Below, piece by piece: positions 25,536 to 38,400 of a stretch of DNA of 64,000 nucleotides. Made by a program: the position numbers and the translations under genes. The stretch's first letter is position 1. Every line of letters starts with the position of its first letter. The stretch is from Nematostella vectensis (taxonomy: Eukaryota > Cnidaria > Anthozoa > Actiniaria > Edwardsiidae), in contig NC_064034.1 in the NCBI RefSeq assembly GCF_932526225.1, positions 4,698,001 through 4,762,000 of the forward strand, written 5' to 3'. The notes below the pieces were generated by a model, which saw only the letters and a program-made list of their open reading frames with translations, made no database searches and was not told where the DNA came from.

Positions 25536-26828
25536 AACAAAAAAGCAATTCAGAGACAATATAGGGCCAACGTTTTTTCCAAGCTTTTTTGCAACTGTAC
25601 TTGGTCTATTTTCAAAACGAAAATAGACGACAGGTGGACTCTTTGAAACATACGCAAGCATCACTGGTGAGCAACTGTTTTAAACGTTCACCTACAGATT
25701 TCCAGTATTTTGTAAGATTCTCATACTTCTCTTCCTCTTCTTTAAAAGCCTTTAGCTTTTCCTTAGCAAAGATTCACAGTGCATTTGACTTAGTGAGGAG
25801 GCCTGATTGTGCCCTTGCTAGAGTTTCTCCTTGGCATTTTCGCTTACGGCTTCCAAAAATCTTCTCCTGGCCCTTCTGTCGTCTTCATTATATTGGGTGC
25901 CGTCTCCTCCTTTGACTTGCCGCATCTAGTAGCGCCTTACCATTTATACTTTAGTAAGCCCACCGACAGCTGTCACGATTGTGAACTATTTAAGCTTCTT
26001 TATTTAGGTTTTCAACCATTAACTGGCCATTTACAGAGAAGCCTCTTTTGACACTTGCCTATGGACATGAGAGAATGTCAGCTTTCACAGATTGCAATGG
26101 TCAATCCGAGAAATAGTTCAGAGACGACGAGAGGGCCGTTTTGAAAAACAGCTTTCTGAAGATCCGAAAACGAGAAGTCGAATCACTAAAACCCGAGAAT
26201 ACAATATATCTAATGACCATTCGCCACCCCTATTGTAGTTAAAAATCCATGAAGATCGTATTCTGAGCTTGCCCAGCTTTCTCCACAAACCAGCACAAGG
26301 AGATCACTGGAGTTTCATTAATTTTCAAAGTAGGCGGTGGAGATTGATAAGTAGGGGGTGAAAGTTATTTTATTTTATTCAAATAAAACTTGAATCAACT
26401 TTTTTTAAAGTAGGCAGAGCTGGGTGGAAAATAGCTGGCAGTTCTCCCCTGGCCGCCGGGGCCTAATGAAACCCCTGCATGCTTGTAGCCCACCACCATC
26501 AGCAAGAGCTTGAACTTGGTGAAGAATACTTCCTTTTACAGCAAAATCCGCGTAGGATCTAGGCAAATCCTGTCTGGCCATAGGTTATACATTCTTTATC
26601 TTGTACATCCTTACAATCTTTCTTTCGACTCGGTCTTTCTTCTCTCACCAGAACTTGCAAGGCAAAACCCTGTTCACGCTAGCCACTTGGTGTGCTGTTT
26701 TAAAAGCAGGCAGCCTAAACAACAGGACTGCGGCCGGCTAGAATTTGCGATGAATCTACATTCAAACTTTTGTTTTTGTCATCAAATATTTTTCAAGGAC
26801 TGTTGATAATAATTCAACCATTTTCCAG
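25536..26828. other. Spacer with possible decayed coding remnant
   Basis: On the minus strand around 25630-25960 there are short lysine- and glutamate-rich open blocks in shifting frames. They may be a dead transposon fragment. No intact gene was found. Confidence 0.35.
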
Positions 26829-26836
26829 ATTGAAGC

Positions 26837-27604
26837 CTTCCCTGCTAGCAGAGGCCTCTTTTCTCTGTATTTCGCTGGGCTGGAGTTCGCGAGGAAGATA
26901 CCTCTGCCATGGGTCGCAAGTTCGTTTGATCAAACCGCCGTCCACGATCGTGGAAGGGAGATCCAGAGCGCATGCTCCGTTCATTAATTACTGGCCACTA
27001 TTTGAGCCCACAATGACTAGCGCATGCATGAAACGTATATCCGCTGCGGGATAATAAGCCCGCATCACGCGACGAATTATAAAAGAAGCCATTCAATGCC
27101 TTATCTGCATTCAGAATTTTCTCTCTTGACTAACGAGTCAATCTTCCGTTTACAGGTTTTGCGTATTCTTCTGGAAATAGCTGATCTAAGTTTAGCAAAA
27201 AGTTTTGTAACATTTTCTTTGAGCACAACTGTGCGATATTTACAATGAAGAAGCCCAGATGTCTTGAAATTAATACAACAAACAAGACAACACTCGTCTT
27301 TACTGCGTTTGCTGTTCAATCTTTTTAGTGACGTTTTAGGTGATTGAAATTGAACAGTTGTTTTCTTTTTTCGAAGAGGAGAGCTAACCGGAGTTTGATT
27401 CATGATTTCCGACTAAACCCATGCAAAACATATTAGCATATTGACAGCTTTCGCGCGATGGTACGGGTTTTGGCACGTCGGTCGCTTATAAACGCTCACG
27501 CATGCGCACCGAAAACAGTTTCGACCCATGGGGCAGAGGTCTCTTTTCCTCGCGAACGCCAGCCCAGCGAAATACAGAGAAAAGAGGCCTCTGCTAGCAG
27601 GGAA
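26837..27604. mobile_element. Inverted-repeat element with 8-bp target duplication
   Basis: The ends pair over about 80 bp: TTCCCTGCTAGCAGAGGCCT on the left matches the complement of the right end. ATTGAAGC flanks both sides (26829-26836 and 27605-27612). The left junction has one extra C, so the duplication may be read as 8 or 9 bp. An 8-bp duplication fits hAT-like elements, but the family is not determined. It encloses one ORF on the minus strand. Confidence 0.8.
27101..27403 (-). CDS. 100-aa basic ORF inside the inverted-repeat element
   Basis: An ATG-started ORF of 100 residues, very rich in Lys and Arg, with a Cys cluster (ECCLVCCINF, then LLHCKYR) that could bind metal. It lies centrally in the 768-bp element and is transcribed, if at all, from the right arm. 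That arm has a TATAA-like sequence near 27487. It could be the first exon of a former transposase gene or a chance ORF. I do not recognise it. Confidence 0.35.
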   Translation of the reverse strand: MNQTPVSSPLRKKKTTVQFQSPKTSLKRLNSKRSKDECCLVCCINFKTSGLLHCKYRTVVLKENVTKLFAKLRSAISRRIRKTCKRKIDSLVKRENSECR

Positions 27605-27612
27605 ATTGAAGC

Positions 27613-28010
27613 AATTCAAGTGCAGTGAAAAAATATCGTTCGTCCAATCAGAACCGCGAACGACTTTTTTTCACGGTGAAAAAACATCGTTCGCGCCTCT
27701 GATTTGCTAAGACCAGTGAACTTACGAAAATTTACTGAATATGTTTTCAGTGAGTATTTCTCAGTATGTATGTAATAAAAAGTAATAAGTCAGTAATAAT
27801 TCAAAGGGTAATAGCCAGTAAAACACAAAAGAGAACAATAGAATCAGTTCACAATAAAGTGTAATACGCTAAATTGTAGTTCACAAGAATGAAAAATCTA
27901 TCATTCAGCAATACGATTTTAGTAAGAGTGATATAATTCTGAGAAAACATGATAACATCCCCCACCAGAAAAATAAAACCATTACTGTATTAAATTTTCA
28001 ATGGAAGGAT
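27613..28010. other. Spacer between the element and SERBP1 3' end
   Basis: AT-rich, no gene seen. Confidence 0.5.
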
Positions 28011-28016
28011 TTTATT
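28011..28016 (-). terminator. Poly(A) signal, probable end of the SERBP1-like gene
   Basis: TTTATT on the plus strand is AATAAA on the minus strand, about 485 nt past the stop codon. Confidence 0.4.
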
Positions 28017-28499
28017 TGAACTTCTGCAGTGCTCCAATATTGTATGTAAACAATACAGACCTTGACCGCTATCCAATTACACCATTTCTGTATAATTCTT
28101 ACAAATGCAACCCTTATTAGAACAGGGAGGCATGCAAAGCACTGTGCTGATAATGGTGCTCCATTACAAAGTCTTTAGTGAGCACTGTACTACATTGCTT
28201 TATGATGGATAGAAAAGTCGAAGTCAAAGTCGATTGACTATCCCCCAGTCACCCTACTGGCAGTTTAGCAGGTGTTAGAGGCATTTTAGCTTGGCGCTTT
28301 ACCTCTATTTCTTCTCAGGCATATTGCCCATGCCCGCACGCTATGGCGCCTCCATTTCTATGAATACATGGCTCTTCTTCTCTTATTTGATTGTAGTAAA
28401 ATGCTGGACTCAGCGGTTTTATCAGCTGGTCAATTACTGGTACGTACACAAGCAGCACACAGTCTAATCTCTGCAAATGCCTCAGGCTCTTGGATCAAC

Positions 28500-31400
28500 C
28501 TAAGCCAATGAGGGGAACTCATCGCTGTTGATCTCAAAGTGGCCTTCACCCTGTGGGCCAGCACCACCTCCAAAGCCACCTCTGCCTCCCCCTCTGCCAC
28601 GGCCGCCACTGGCCCCACGGCCACCACGACCACCTCTTCCTGGGCGGCCACCTCGACCTCCACGGCCACCACCACGGGAATCACCCTTGGGCTCTGTGTT
28701 TACAAAGTCAAACTGGATGCCAGGGACAGCTTTCTTTACACGCCCTGATGTCTTGATCTTTTCTTCGTACATCTGATGAAAAAAAATGTATGAAAAACAA
28801 AGACAGTGCAGTCAACATGATATCATGTAGTACTGTTATCCTCCTTTACACTCAAGTTGCAGCAAAAAGTGAAAAGAGAACTTCAATGGCTAAAAAGCTC
28901 ATTGACTCTAGCTGGGGAACCTGCTGGACAAAAGGTGAGGCAAGAGGTGTTGGACAACAGGTGAGACAGTGAATAGTCAGTGAATAGGCCTTCTCTGAAT
29001 AAGCCCATGATCTGATAACTATGCAGTAATCTTACCACTCCATGTTCATCTGAGATCTCCTCTTTCTGCAGGACTTGAGTGTTCTTCCACTGATTCTTCT
29101 TCTCGCCCTCGCCAGGCTTACGCAGCTCGAAGCTCATCTTGGCGCGGGTACTTGTTCTGGAGTTCCTTCCACTCCTCCAGACTCATCTCTTTTTGCTCTT
29201 CCTCCTTCTCAGCATCCCCCTCCTCATTCTGCTCCTGGCCTCTACAAATAAACATTCCTTTCAAGGTGAATTGATTGCACCTATTGCAAGCTTTTGTTGA
29301 TATGTATTTTTTTACATTGGTATTCTTACAAATGGAATTATGTCTGATTATCAAGTCTTTCTTCGGAAATAATGTATCAACCCTACATTTTTTAAACAAC
29401 TATTTAGTTTAAGATATTCTTATGCCCTAGTCTTTAATTATCAAAGTATTCTTATTTTCAACAAAGTAGAATAAAATAAAGTACAATCTTGAACCTTTTT
29501 TAACAATATATGCTATTTCAAATTTTATTTTTATCATATGCTCCCATATTAACAATTCTAAGTAATAACTGCAGTTCGCTTAATACCATATCTACCAAAC
29601 CCTCTTTTCCTTTAATTTTAAGATTGATTGATTTTAAAGGCCCATAAGCATCCAAGCCTACATCAGATCGAGGCTCTATTTTAGTGCTGCGCTAAAATAG
29701 AAAGTCTACAAATTGTTTCAAACTTTTAAAAAAAACCTCTTCTACCGTTGTTAAAATCGCGTTAAAATCGTCGATATGCAGCTCAATGTTTTAAATAGTT
29801 ATTACTTTATCGTTTTAGAACAATACCTGGCAAATAATTCTAAGATTTATCTATAAGCTGGCATTTATGTGATGTCATATGAAAGCGGTTTTACCACCTC
29901 GAGCCGAAGGTCATGGGAAATTGAAGTATGTAAAAAGGTTCGTAAAACTTGTATAAATCATTACGTCCAAGAACAATACAGAATTCCTTTTGCATTTTAT
30001 GAGTATATTTAACACAAAATAAGAACAATCTTCGCTCTAGTCTTTTGCTTTTTTTTTTTGCATTCGTGTCAATCCCAGTATCTCGCCTATAAGGAATCTT
30101 GCACGCATTGCATGATAACAATCACAACAACTACAAAGGAATTGGGTTCAGTTTTTCTGGAAGTCAAAGTTTTTCAGACTCTGAGCCACTCATTCACATA
30201 TAGAGGGAATGAAAGTAGCAGGTTCGATTCAAAGGTGAGCCTCGATGCAACCCTAAAAATGCAAGAGGAACAAACAAAATGTAGAAGTTTTGCCGTGAGT
30301 CGAATTTGCAAATCATAGCAATGAAATATATACTTCCTATGTGTACGGCATATATTCTCTTGACTTCTTGCTTCATGGTTATTACCCTAGAGTTTTAATT
30401 ACAGGTTATAGTACTTATTAGTGATAAAACAAAGAATAGTTTCAAGTTTGAATGATCATGTGGAATAAACCAACATCTTTCCCGAAAACATCAATTTTTA
30501 TTTGCAAATGATCCTTATCCTGAAGCACTTGTTGCTTGGTTGTTTCTTCGTTACATTATGTTCTTGCCTTCCTTCACCAGCGAAAACAAGATGAAACACA
30601 CACCTACCAAGTGTTGGTAGTGAATAATCGTATTTACTCCAATAAAATCGCTTGGAAGACAATGACACTATTTTAAAACAACAACAATTGCTTTGGTTGC
30701 CAATGGGGCTTTAAATGTCATTGATTGAAAATAACCAAGCAAAAGCAGACAACTTACTCTTCAGCATCAGGCTTAGGAGACCCAGGCTCTGGAGATCCCT
30801 CCACATCAGGCTTCTCCTGGTTGTAGGCCACTCCTTCTTCCTCCCTGTTAACAAACACGTGGAAACTTGAGTAACTATCCTAAGAAAACCATCTTTGCAG
30901 GTTTTCCTTGGCTAAGCTCTCTTGCTTTTGTGAAGAAAGCGGCATACAATGTAATATACATAATCGTATAATATAATCACTTGAATTAATCATTTAGTTT
31001 AACTGAGGAGTGGATCCAGGAAGTGGGTCTAAAAAAAAGAACTGCATTAAATGCATCGATTCTTATTCATGTGATTAAATAGTTGCAGCATCTACAGTTT
31101 TAAGTTTATTTGATAAAAATTATATTTGATAACATAAATTTAAAAAAACTGGTAATCAGTTTAATTCTGTAGCAGCCCTTTATTAAGTTCAGTATTTATT
31201 GCAAAAGTTAATGCTTGTGGAAAATATATACCAATGGTAGACATAGGTGTCTGAGGACAAACAACTAAATGCTAGTGAAATTACTAAACAGCGCTCTTTT
31301 GTGTTGCATTCCACTAACAAAAATTACATAATCTTGGCCAAAAACAAACATGTAATCCTTTTGAGATGTGCAACATTTTTGGCAAAAACAGCCTTTAAAA

Positions 31401-33736
31401 TTTAGATACATGTTGAGGGTGAAAGAAAAAAACTTACGTATCAGCAGGGTTTCCCCAGTTAAACTGGCCGCCACCCTCTCGCTTGTCCTGAGGTTTCACA
31501 GACCTAAAGTAGGACAAAGTCATGTGTAAAGACCAAGGAAATGCAATCTTAGAGATACTAAGGCGGCTGTTTTTGCTCTAAATATTTTTCGTAAACATTT
31601 AGCAGAGCACCTTTAAATTTCCATAATTATGTACTGGTTAAGCAAGACACCAAACAATAAAAAAAACATTGCATTTTGCTATCAAAATTTCAGTTTATCT
31701 AGTACTTTATGGTTATTTGTGATTAGGTTTAACATTTTAATTTGAAACAGACTTTGTTATGTTTATAATTAAACTTGTGTTTAGATAACAAGTGGTGTCT
31801 GTAAGATATTAAATTAAGGGTATTACTGTTAGAAAAATAAAATATGATAAGAGCCTATTATTCTATGTCTACTATGTAGTGCTCACACCTCATGTTGGCT
31901 ACACTTGGGCCTTCAGGGACTCTAAACCACAAGAAAATAGAGTCAAGTACAGCAAGGATGTATTGGTATTAAAGTGGCCAGAAGGGTGTGTGGCACCATG
32001 TGGTTTTCACAGGTTAAAACACAAACACAGGTTATACATTTATAGGATAGTTTAGCATGGAGGCTAAATCAGTTCAGACGGATTTATTTATCATCATGCA
32101 TAGTTAACAGTTTTAAAGCTCAATTGTTGTTGATAGCATTGTTGTTTAGCTTTTACATAGAAGATGAAAATCAAAAAGAAATTAAAAAAACAATTTAGGC
32201 AAATACTCCATGAGGTTAATAATCAGTCATGTATACTGTTTAGTATGCAATTATTCCAACAACAAAAAAGTGAGCACAAGGGCAAATTGTAATTGCAAAA
32301 CAGCAGTTCTACTTTTATTGTCATATTTCTACTAAATGAAAAAAAATATGGATAAACCACATGTCATAATAGAAATAATAAATTCTTATAACATTTTTTG
32401 GTTTTAGAACTGCCATTTTCCATTTGCGCTCACCACATTTTTGTAAACTAAGTGTATACTATTTGAAAAAATTCTTATGCACAGAGACAAACAAATAGAC
32501 TAAAGACCATTAACTTGTACTAACTGCTTTAAAAAAAAGTTATTTACTTACGACCTGTCAGAGCCACTTCGTCTCTCAAACTCCCTCTTCCTCCCTCCAC
32601 GGTTGGCGCCAAACCCGCCTCTGCCTCTTCCGCCTGTACCCCTGGCTCCACGGTTACCACCCCTGCTGCCAAAGCCCCCTCTATCTCCGCCTTGCTCGAC
32701 CTTGACAGGAGAGTCCCCGCCTTCTTGGCCGCCATCTTCTCTGCTGCGGTTAAAGCCCCCCTTTCTTGGAGGGACATTTTCCCTGTCCTCACGACTTTTG
32801 TCATTAGGGCCATTTAGCAGTCTCGTGTTTTTCTCGTTTTCTCTCCTAACATCCTTGGGGCCTCGGTTTCCACGTTTGGCTAATGGGTAAAAACAACACG
32901 AAAATACTCATTTAAGCTTTTTGATTCTAAGGCAAGGCACATGTAAAACGAAGAGGCTATTTTGGGCTATTTCACAGTTGTATACCCGCATTTAGTTATG
33001 AAATAAGACATGACCTGACAGAAACAACATGGCGACTGTTTACAACGTGAATTATCGACGCCTACAAAAATATCAAAATGTACTTATAAACCTCCACAAA
33101 AAAGCCATGCAAAACACTAATTTTCGAGATATCGAACGTTTAAAGTAAAGGTCGTTGTTTTGGCAGCGCCGGAGAGCACAGACAATTAGCATAAATGCAA
33201 AAAAATTTCGCAATTTATAACCTCGTGGTCCCACCCGTGTTAGATTGTACAGTACGTTCCGCTCGCAATGACATTATACGCAATAACAACAGTCGTTTAT
33301 AATTGTCAGATGCAGCAACAAATAAGCTTTCACAAAATAAATTCGTTTACCGAATCTCAGGACGCAAGCTAAAACGATAAACTAGAATCCGTCGAGCATC
33401 GTTGTCAAACACCGAGAGCAGAACTGAGCCGAGTTTAGCTCGTATTAATAACCACAACTTATACGTTTCACCACATTTAAACATCTACTAAGAAAACTAA
33501 ATAATAAAATAAGGCTCACCATCTTTTTTGGACTCTTCATTCACTGCCTCTTTGTCCTTTTTAGTCTGCTGAGGCTTACCATCCTTGACAGATGGACGTG
33601 CACTCTTCGCCTTCTTGTCTTTCGTTTCCTTAGCAGCCTTCTCAGACTCTTTAAAAGTAGTCTCTGGGTCTTCCTCGTCAGAAAGTAAAAGGCCGAAGCG
33701 ATTATTCACGCCTATACTATACTCTACTGCATCCAT
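28500..33736 (-). CDS. SERBP1: SERBP1/HABP4-family ribosome- and mRNA-binding protein, 7 exons
   Basis: Exons (plus coordinates, in transcript order) are 33520-33736, 32552-32879, 31889-31921, 31438-31503, 30758-30844, 29036-29241 and 28500-28772, all with GT-AG junctions. The protein starts MDAVEYSIGVNNRFGLLLSD, the family N-terminus. It continues with an RG-rich block in exon 2, the conserved QFNWGNP and SLEEWKELQNK segments, FELRKPGEGEKKNQW, a C-terminal RGG repeat tract and the ending INSDEFPSLA. Family members bind ribosomes (a clamp in the mRNA channel of idle 80S) and RNA. Exon 3 is only 33 nt. Reading phase is consistent except in exon 6, which has one nucleotide too many (near 29141-29150). 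As written, translation would stop at a TAA near 29120. With the frame continuous the protein would be about 402 residues, normal for the family. Human has two paralogues; I cannot choose between them. Confidence 0.9.
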
Positions 33737-35142
33737 TTTGGATGGATGGCGTATTTTAGAGCCTGGATGGAATGAGATTGTGCCGCAACACTCAGCTTCT
33801 CCGCAAGATCTGTGCCTCGGATGAGCTTGATGTCGACGAGCGCGCGAAGCATCAACACGGTGGGACACCTGCTTACGCCACAGCGACCCTTGAAAAAAAA
33901 GGGATCACTAGCACAATACTTTGTATAGGCAGAGGATCGTATGACATTTTGTGTACGAAAGTCTACAAATTATTCTAAACCAAATGACAAGCATAAACAT
34001 AAGAAAAAAAAGCCTAGCACAAAAGTAAAAACATTTATTGTTTGCTTTTCTCAATGGCTTTAAAAATCGAGGTCATTTTATTTAATAATAAAACGGTTTC
34101 CTAAGATTTAGGATATCTCTGTACTCCTTAATCGCTGTACTCGTAATTCTAATGACTTTTTATCCATTTTTTCCAAAAAAATAAGTAAGCATATGCAATT
34201 ACGGTTGAAATTGAGCGGTTTTGTGGTATCAAAAGAAGGCATTATGAAATGAAACATTTGCATTAATGAAATGCATACAGTTGCATTATCGAAACGGTAA
34301 ATTATAGAATCAAGCTCCAATGTGCATATGCTTTTTAATTTTCCTTTTTGTTCCTTGCCCAGAAACAATTGAACGCTATAAAAAGACTTCTCACTTCACT
34401 GGAAATTATTTATTTTTTATCTTTTTTTTTTCGAGTAGAGGGGACGCCCCTTCTGGTAATTCCCTTGTAATTTTCACGTGCCCCCAGTGCCCCACCCCAT
34501 GCTAGGGCCCTGGCCGTAATCACAAAATTGTTTTCTTGACAGAAGTCATTGCAATATAACTCGCTCTCTGAGTGACTGGAGTTCCATTGCAAATTCGTAT
34601 CAATTCGATAAAGGTGGTATAAGCCAGACACGTAGCTAAGGGTGGGCCAATATCTTACCTCCCCCTCCCCCCTCAGCAAATCCTTGTCACTTGCCTATAA
34701 TCAGCCAGTCTGTAGGCTTGAGTTTGTATACGCCTATTCCAAAAAAGGTTGACAGTGGAAATGGCGAATGGCAAATAGTAAATTGCAGTTCTAAGCCCGA
34801 ACGGTGCTTCTGGGTATTAATCATTCGTAAAATTAAAGGTGTTAAATAAAGTCTAGCAATGTCAGAGACATACATTGATGATCTTTAATGGATAATTGTT
34901 TGATTTATCCATATTCTTTAGCATTTAGTAGAAATTTAATGAGACCCATGGTTCCTTTCGGTCCTAGAACTGCCATTTGCCAATAGCCATTTGTTTCGCG
35001 CTGACAACGTTTTTTGAAATAGGCATATGTATATTAACATACAAAGTTGTAAAACTTTGTTGTAATACCAGAACAAGCTTACATTAACACACAGCGGAGG
35101 GTACCGAAAGACATCTAGTGTAACGCTAAGATGGGTAAAATA
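33737..35142. other. SERBP1 5' flank and DCAF1 3' flank
   Basis: The two genes are tandem on the minus strand, so this interval holds the SERBP1 promoter and 5' UTR. The frame is open upstream of the chosen ATG to 33868, but those 44 residues lack family similarity. A stretch near 34430-34510 resembles one near 40395-40440 in a DCAF1 intron, suggesting a dispersed repeat. No other gene seen. Confidence 0.5.
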
Positions 35143-35148
35143 TTTATT
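35143..35148 (-). terminator. Poly(A) signal, probable end of DCAF1
   Basis: TTTATT on the plus strand (AATAAA on minus) about 140 nt past the DCAF1 stop codon. Confidence 0.4.
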
Positions 35149-35289
35149 TCTCATTTCATTAGATAAATATAATATATCATTTGTAGGTTCATGGTAGTTC
35201 GTCGCATTCATGGTGAGGCATCTGCAAGGGAATAATTCACAATAAACACGCAGCATAAAATAAAAGGTCAAACAATGAAATCAGAACCT

Positions 35290-35463
35290 TTAAAATGTGA
35301 TGATAATGTCGTCTTCGTCAGACGCCGAATCTTGTTCATTAAGAAGGTCGTCATCATCATCATCATCCATGTCATCATCATCATCATCAATGTCATCATC
35401 AACATCATCATCGTCGTCGTCGTCCTCGTCATCTCCATCGTCATCCTCTCCTTCATCGGACTC
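35290..35463 (-). other. Acidic C-terminal tail encoded by GAT/GAC repeats (DCAF1 exon 34)
   Basis: The last coding exon is largely a trinucleotide-like run of Asp codons, with mixed GAT and GAC. The mixture argues for selection on the acidic tail rather than a pure slippage tract, although length variation is likely. Confidence 0.8.
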
Positions 35464-38400
35464 CTATACAAGTTAAAGTAGAAATGAAATTGGAAAAAAA
35501 CATAAAGAAGGAAACATGAGACCAACTTCAACAATATGCTTCTCAAAGTGTAAAACGGAGTAAGCCAGCAAAACACAGCTATGCAAATCGATGATTTAAA
35601 AGAGAGAAGATACAGCGTTGACGATTTTAAGAAATGAAAAACTAACCTCTTCCTCCTGATCGAACCTCCTGGATCTCCCAACTTCGTAAAGACGGCAAAC
35701 ACTCTCGTCTGCTGAACTTGTTGGTTGGTTTTGCTGCGCGAACACCAAATAATAAAAAAAAAAACTATTCACTAGGAAAACTAGGAAAATTAATAATTTA
35801 ATGCTTTTTAAGTTATGTTAAACCATGAAAAGGGCTTGTTCTTTGCGTGTTCCAGGTCAAACCTTCTTACATAAAAGTTCTTATATAAACAAATAGTGGA
35901 GAAGAATAGAGAGTATACATAGAGCAAGCTCCAACACATGGGAACTAGCATACCTCGATGACGGCAACAATGGAATCAGTTGGATGCGATTGCAAGTCAA
36001 AAATTGTCTTCTTCACATCAATTGTAGCTGAAAAGGTATCAAATTTGCAATCTATATTATATTCTGTGGCGAAAGGTAAATCATTGAATTATAGCAGGTT
36101 TTGTTTTGTTTGGACATGTATTGGAACGCCATGTTGTAATTCTTACCGATTGGCTGATAATCCGTGGAATCAAATGTTCGGAATGAAGATTCAAACGGGC
36201 CAAGGACACGTTGGCTCATCATGTTTTCTTCCGTGTCTGGAAGGTGCTTTACTGTATAACGATGAGAAAAATTACAAAATCTACAGTGAAAGATGCTTTA
36301 TTGTATAAAGATGAGAAAACATAGACTTTACAGGGAAAGTTGCTTTACTGTACAACGACGAGAAAACAAATTAGACTTTAGAGGGAAAGTTGCTTTACTG
36401 TGTACGGATGAAACACAAATTAGACTTTACAGGGGAAGTTGCTTCACTGTATAACGATGAGAAAGCATATTAGACTTTACAGGGGAAGTTGCTTCACTGT
36501 ATAACGATGAGAAAACATATTAGACTTTACAGGGGAGGATGCTTTACTTTATAAGGATGAAAACACGTATAACCAAATGAAAACACGTATAACCAGATGA
36601 AAACACGTATAACCAGATGAAAACACTGTATAACCAGATGTAGGTCACGAGGCCTCATCGGATGGTATTGTGCCAGAAACGAGCTGGAAATCGAGCGTAA
36701 TGTAACCGAGGGTGTAAAAGACCCCTGTGTAAGTCATAAAGTTCTTACTTCCATATATGACGTCACCGCCGTTGTTGAAGATCACGTGACACTGGTCCAA
36801 TGAAGGGCACGTGTCAAGCAAGTGGAAGGATCGTAAATCCCACTATAGTGCATGTTAAGGACACGATGCGAAATAACCCCAGTTTAGAGAACAGGCGCCG
36901 GCATTCTCGGTCCACCACTCCTTCCATACCCTAGGGGCAAGGTTAGACGGGTCCTTGCACGAGAGAATGATTTGTAGATTGCATCTGAAAATGTCGATCA
37001 ACCACTCCTTTATATTGTGTATTTTGTTTTTATATTTGAAAAATACTTCTGAGAAATTCATCAAAGACAAGGGAATTCCACGGTAAATTTCACGCGAGAA
37101 ACAAACACTGAATTCAAGGATCGATTATATATTATTCTTGAATACTATAGTCAAATTCTATTTTATGTTTGAATAGACTTTTTTGCTATTTTTAGTTGGC
37201 AAAGAAGGCCATTCATCGGATTCCACTTTTCAACCATTTAATTCCACACAAAAAATCGCTCTGTTTGACCAATGAGAGCGCGCGTAAGAATTTGACTATA
37301 GGATTCAACGGTTTATTTACAAGAAAACTACAAAATATCAATCTGCAGAAGTCCGATAAGTTATTGACGATATTTGATTGAAAATATCTTGCTTATTCGC
37401 TTGAATGAGCTGATTGAGACGGGAGCGGGAGCGGGAGCGTAAAATGGCGGAGTGATTGACCTTTTTTAAGTAAAAGTTTCTCAGCCATTATGCAGTTTTG
37501 GATAAGAACGAGTCAAAAACTCGAGAAAACAAGAATAATAAAGAAAATTATTACAAGAGATCAACACGGGTTTCTTTCCAGGGCTAAAGGCTCGGTCTTC
37601 CTCCCAAGTAAGTCATATGAATCTTCTCCACCAAGGTACACTCGAACTGAAAGGATACGATCTCAGAATTGATAATGATCTCTAGCCCAGATGGATGAAA
37701 TACCCCACTGACGAAGTTATTGAACTTGTCGAACTTGTGGATGAGGCGTTTCCCCCGGACGTCCCAGAGCACCCCATCACTGAGCACCAAGTCGTCTGTC
37801 GGGTTGAAGGTCGCCACGTTCTTGGAGTAGTGGTTAGCACTGGCTGGGTCAGCTAGCGACACTACGAGCTGGCCAGTAGACGTGTCGTAGATCTGAACAT
37901 GTAAGCGACATAGCAAAGCTTACAGTAAGGACAAGGGAAACCATTGTGACATGTATCCTGCCCTTACTTTAGTCGCGCAACTGAAGCATGTTCACGCTAG
38001 ATTAGATGCTCATTTCCGCTATAAATACTGCGAAATTAACGCCATCCTTCAATAAAAACTGCACAATTCTATTTCTAGAGAGTAAAATTGTACAGGGATG
38101 ACAAATTTTAATTTTTCAAAAGAAAATTAAAATATTTTAAACCAAAACAAAATTGTCATGCAAGTCGGACGGACGTGCTTTGAAGCAAAAGCATTTACAG
38201 TTTTCGAGCCTGAAACAGCTGCACAAACAACAAACCCAGTTTGGGATAAATGGGGAGAGTAAAACGACAGTAGTGTCATGCATTTGGGTATGAAACTCAA
38301 AGAAACTATGTTAGAGCAATTGGCAAATAGCAACCGTCAAATATTGCAAGTTCTTACATAGACCAAACTCTACTCATGGGTATTATTTTTCGTAAGAATG

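Noticed and set aside
25589..26051. Plus-strand ORFs of 108 and 80 codons
   Set aside because: Overlapping, Phe/Leu-rich and mirrored by Lys/Glu-rich minus-strand blocks with stops; at most a decayed remnant.
32544..32890. ORFs across SERBP1 exon 2 (both strands)
   Set aside because: Out of frame with the spliced gene; the RG-rich GC-rich coding sequence opens other frames.
33737..33868. Upstream extension of SERBP1 to 33868
   Set aside because: The extra 44 residues do not look like the family; MDAVEYS matches the usual N-terminus.
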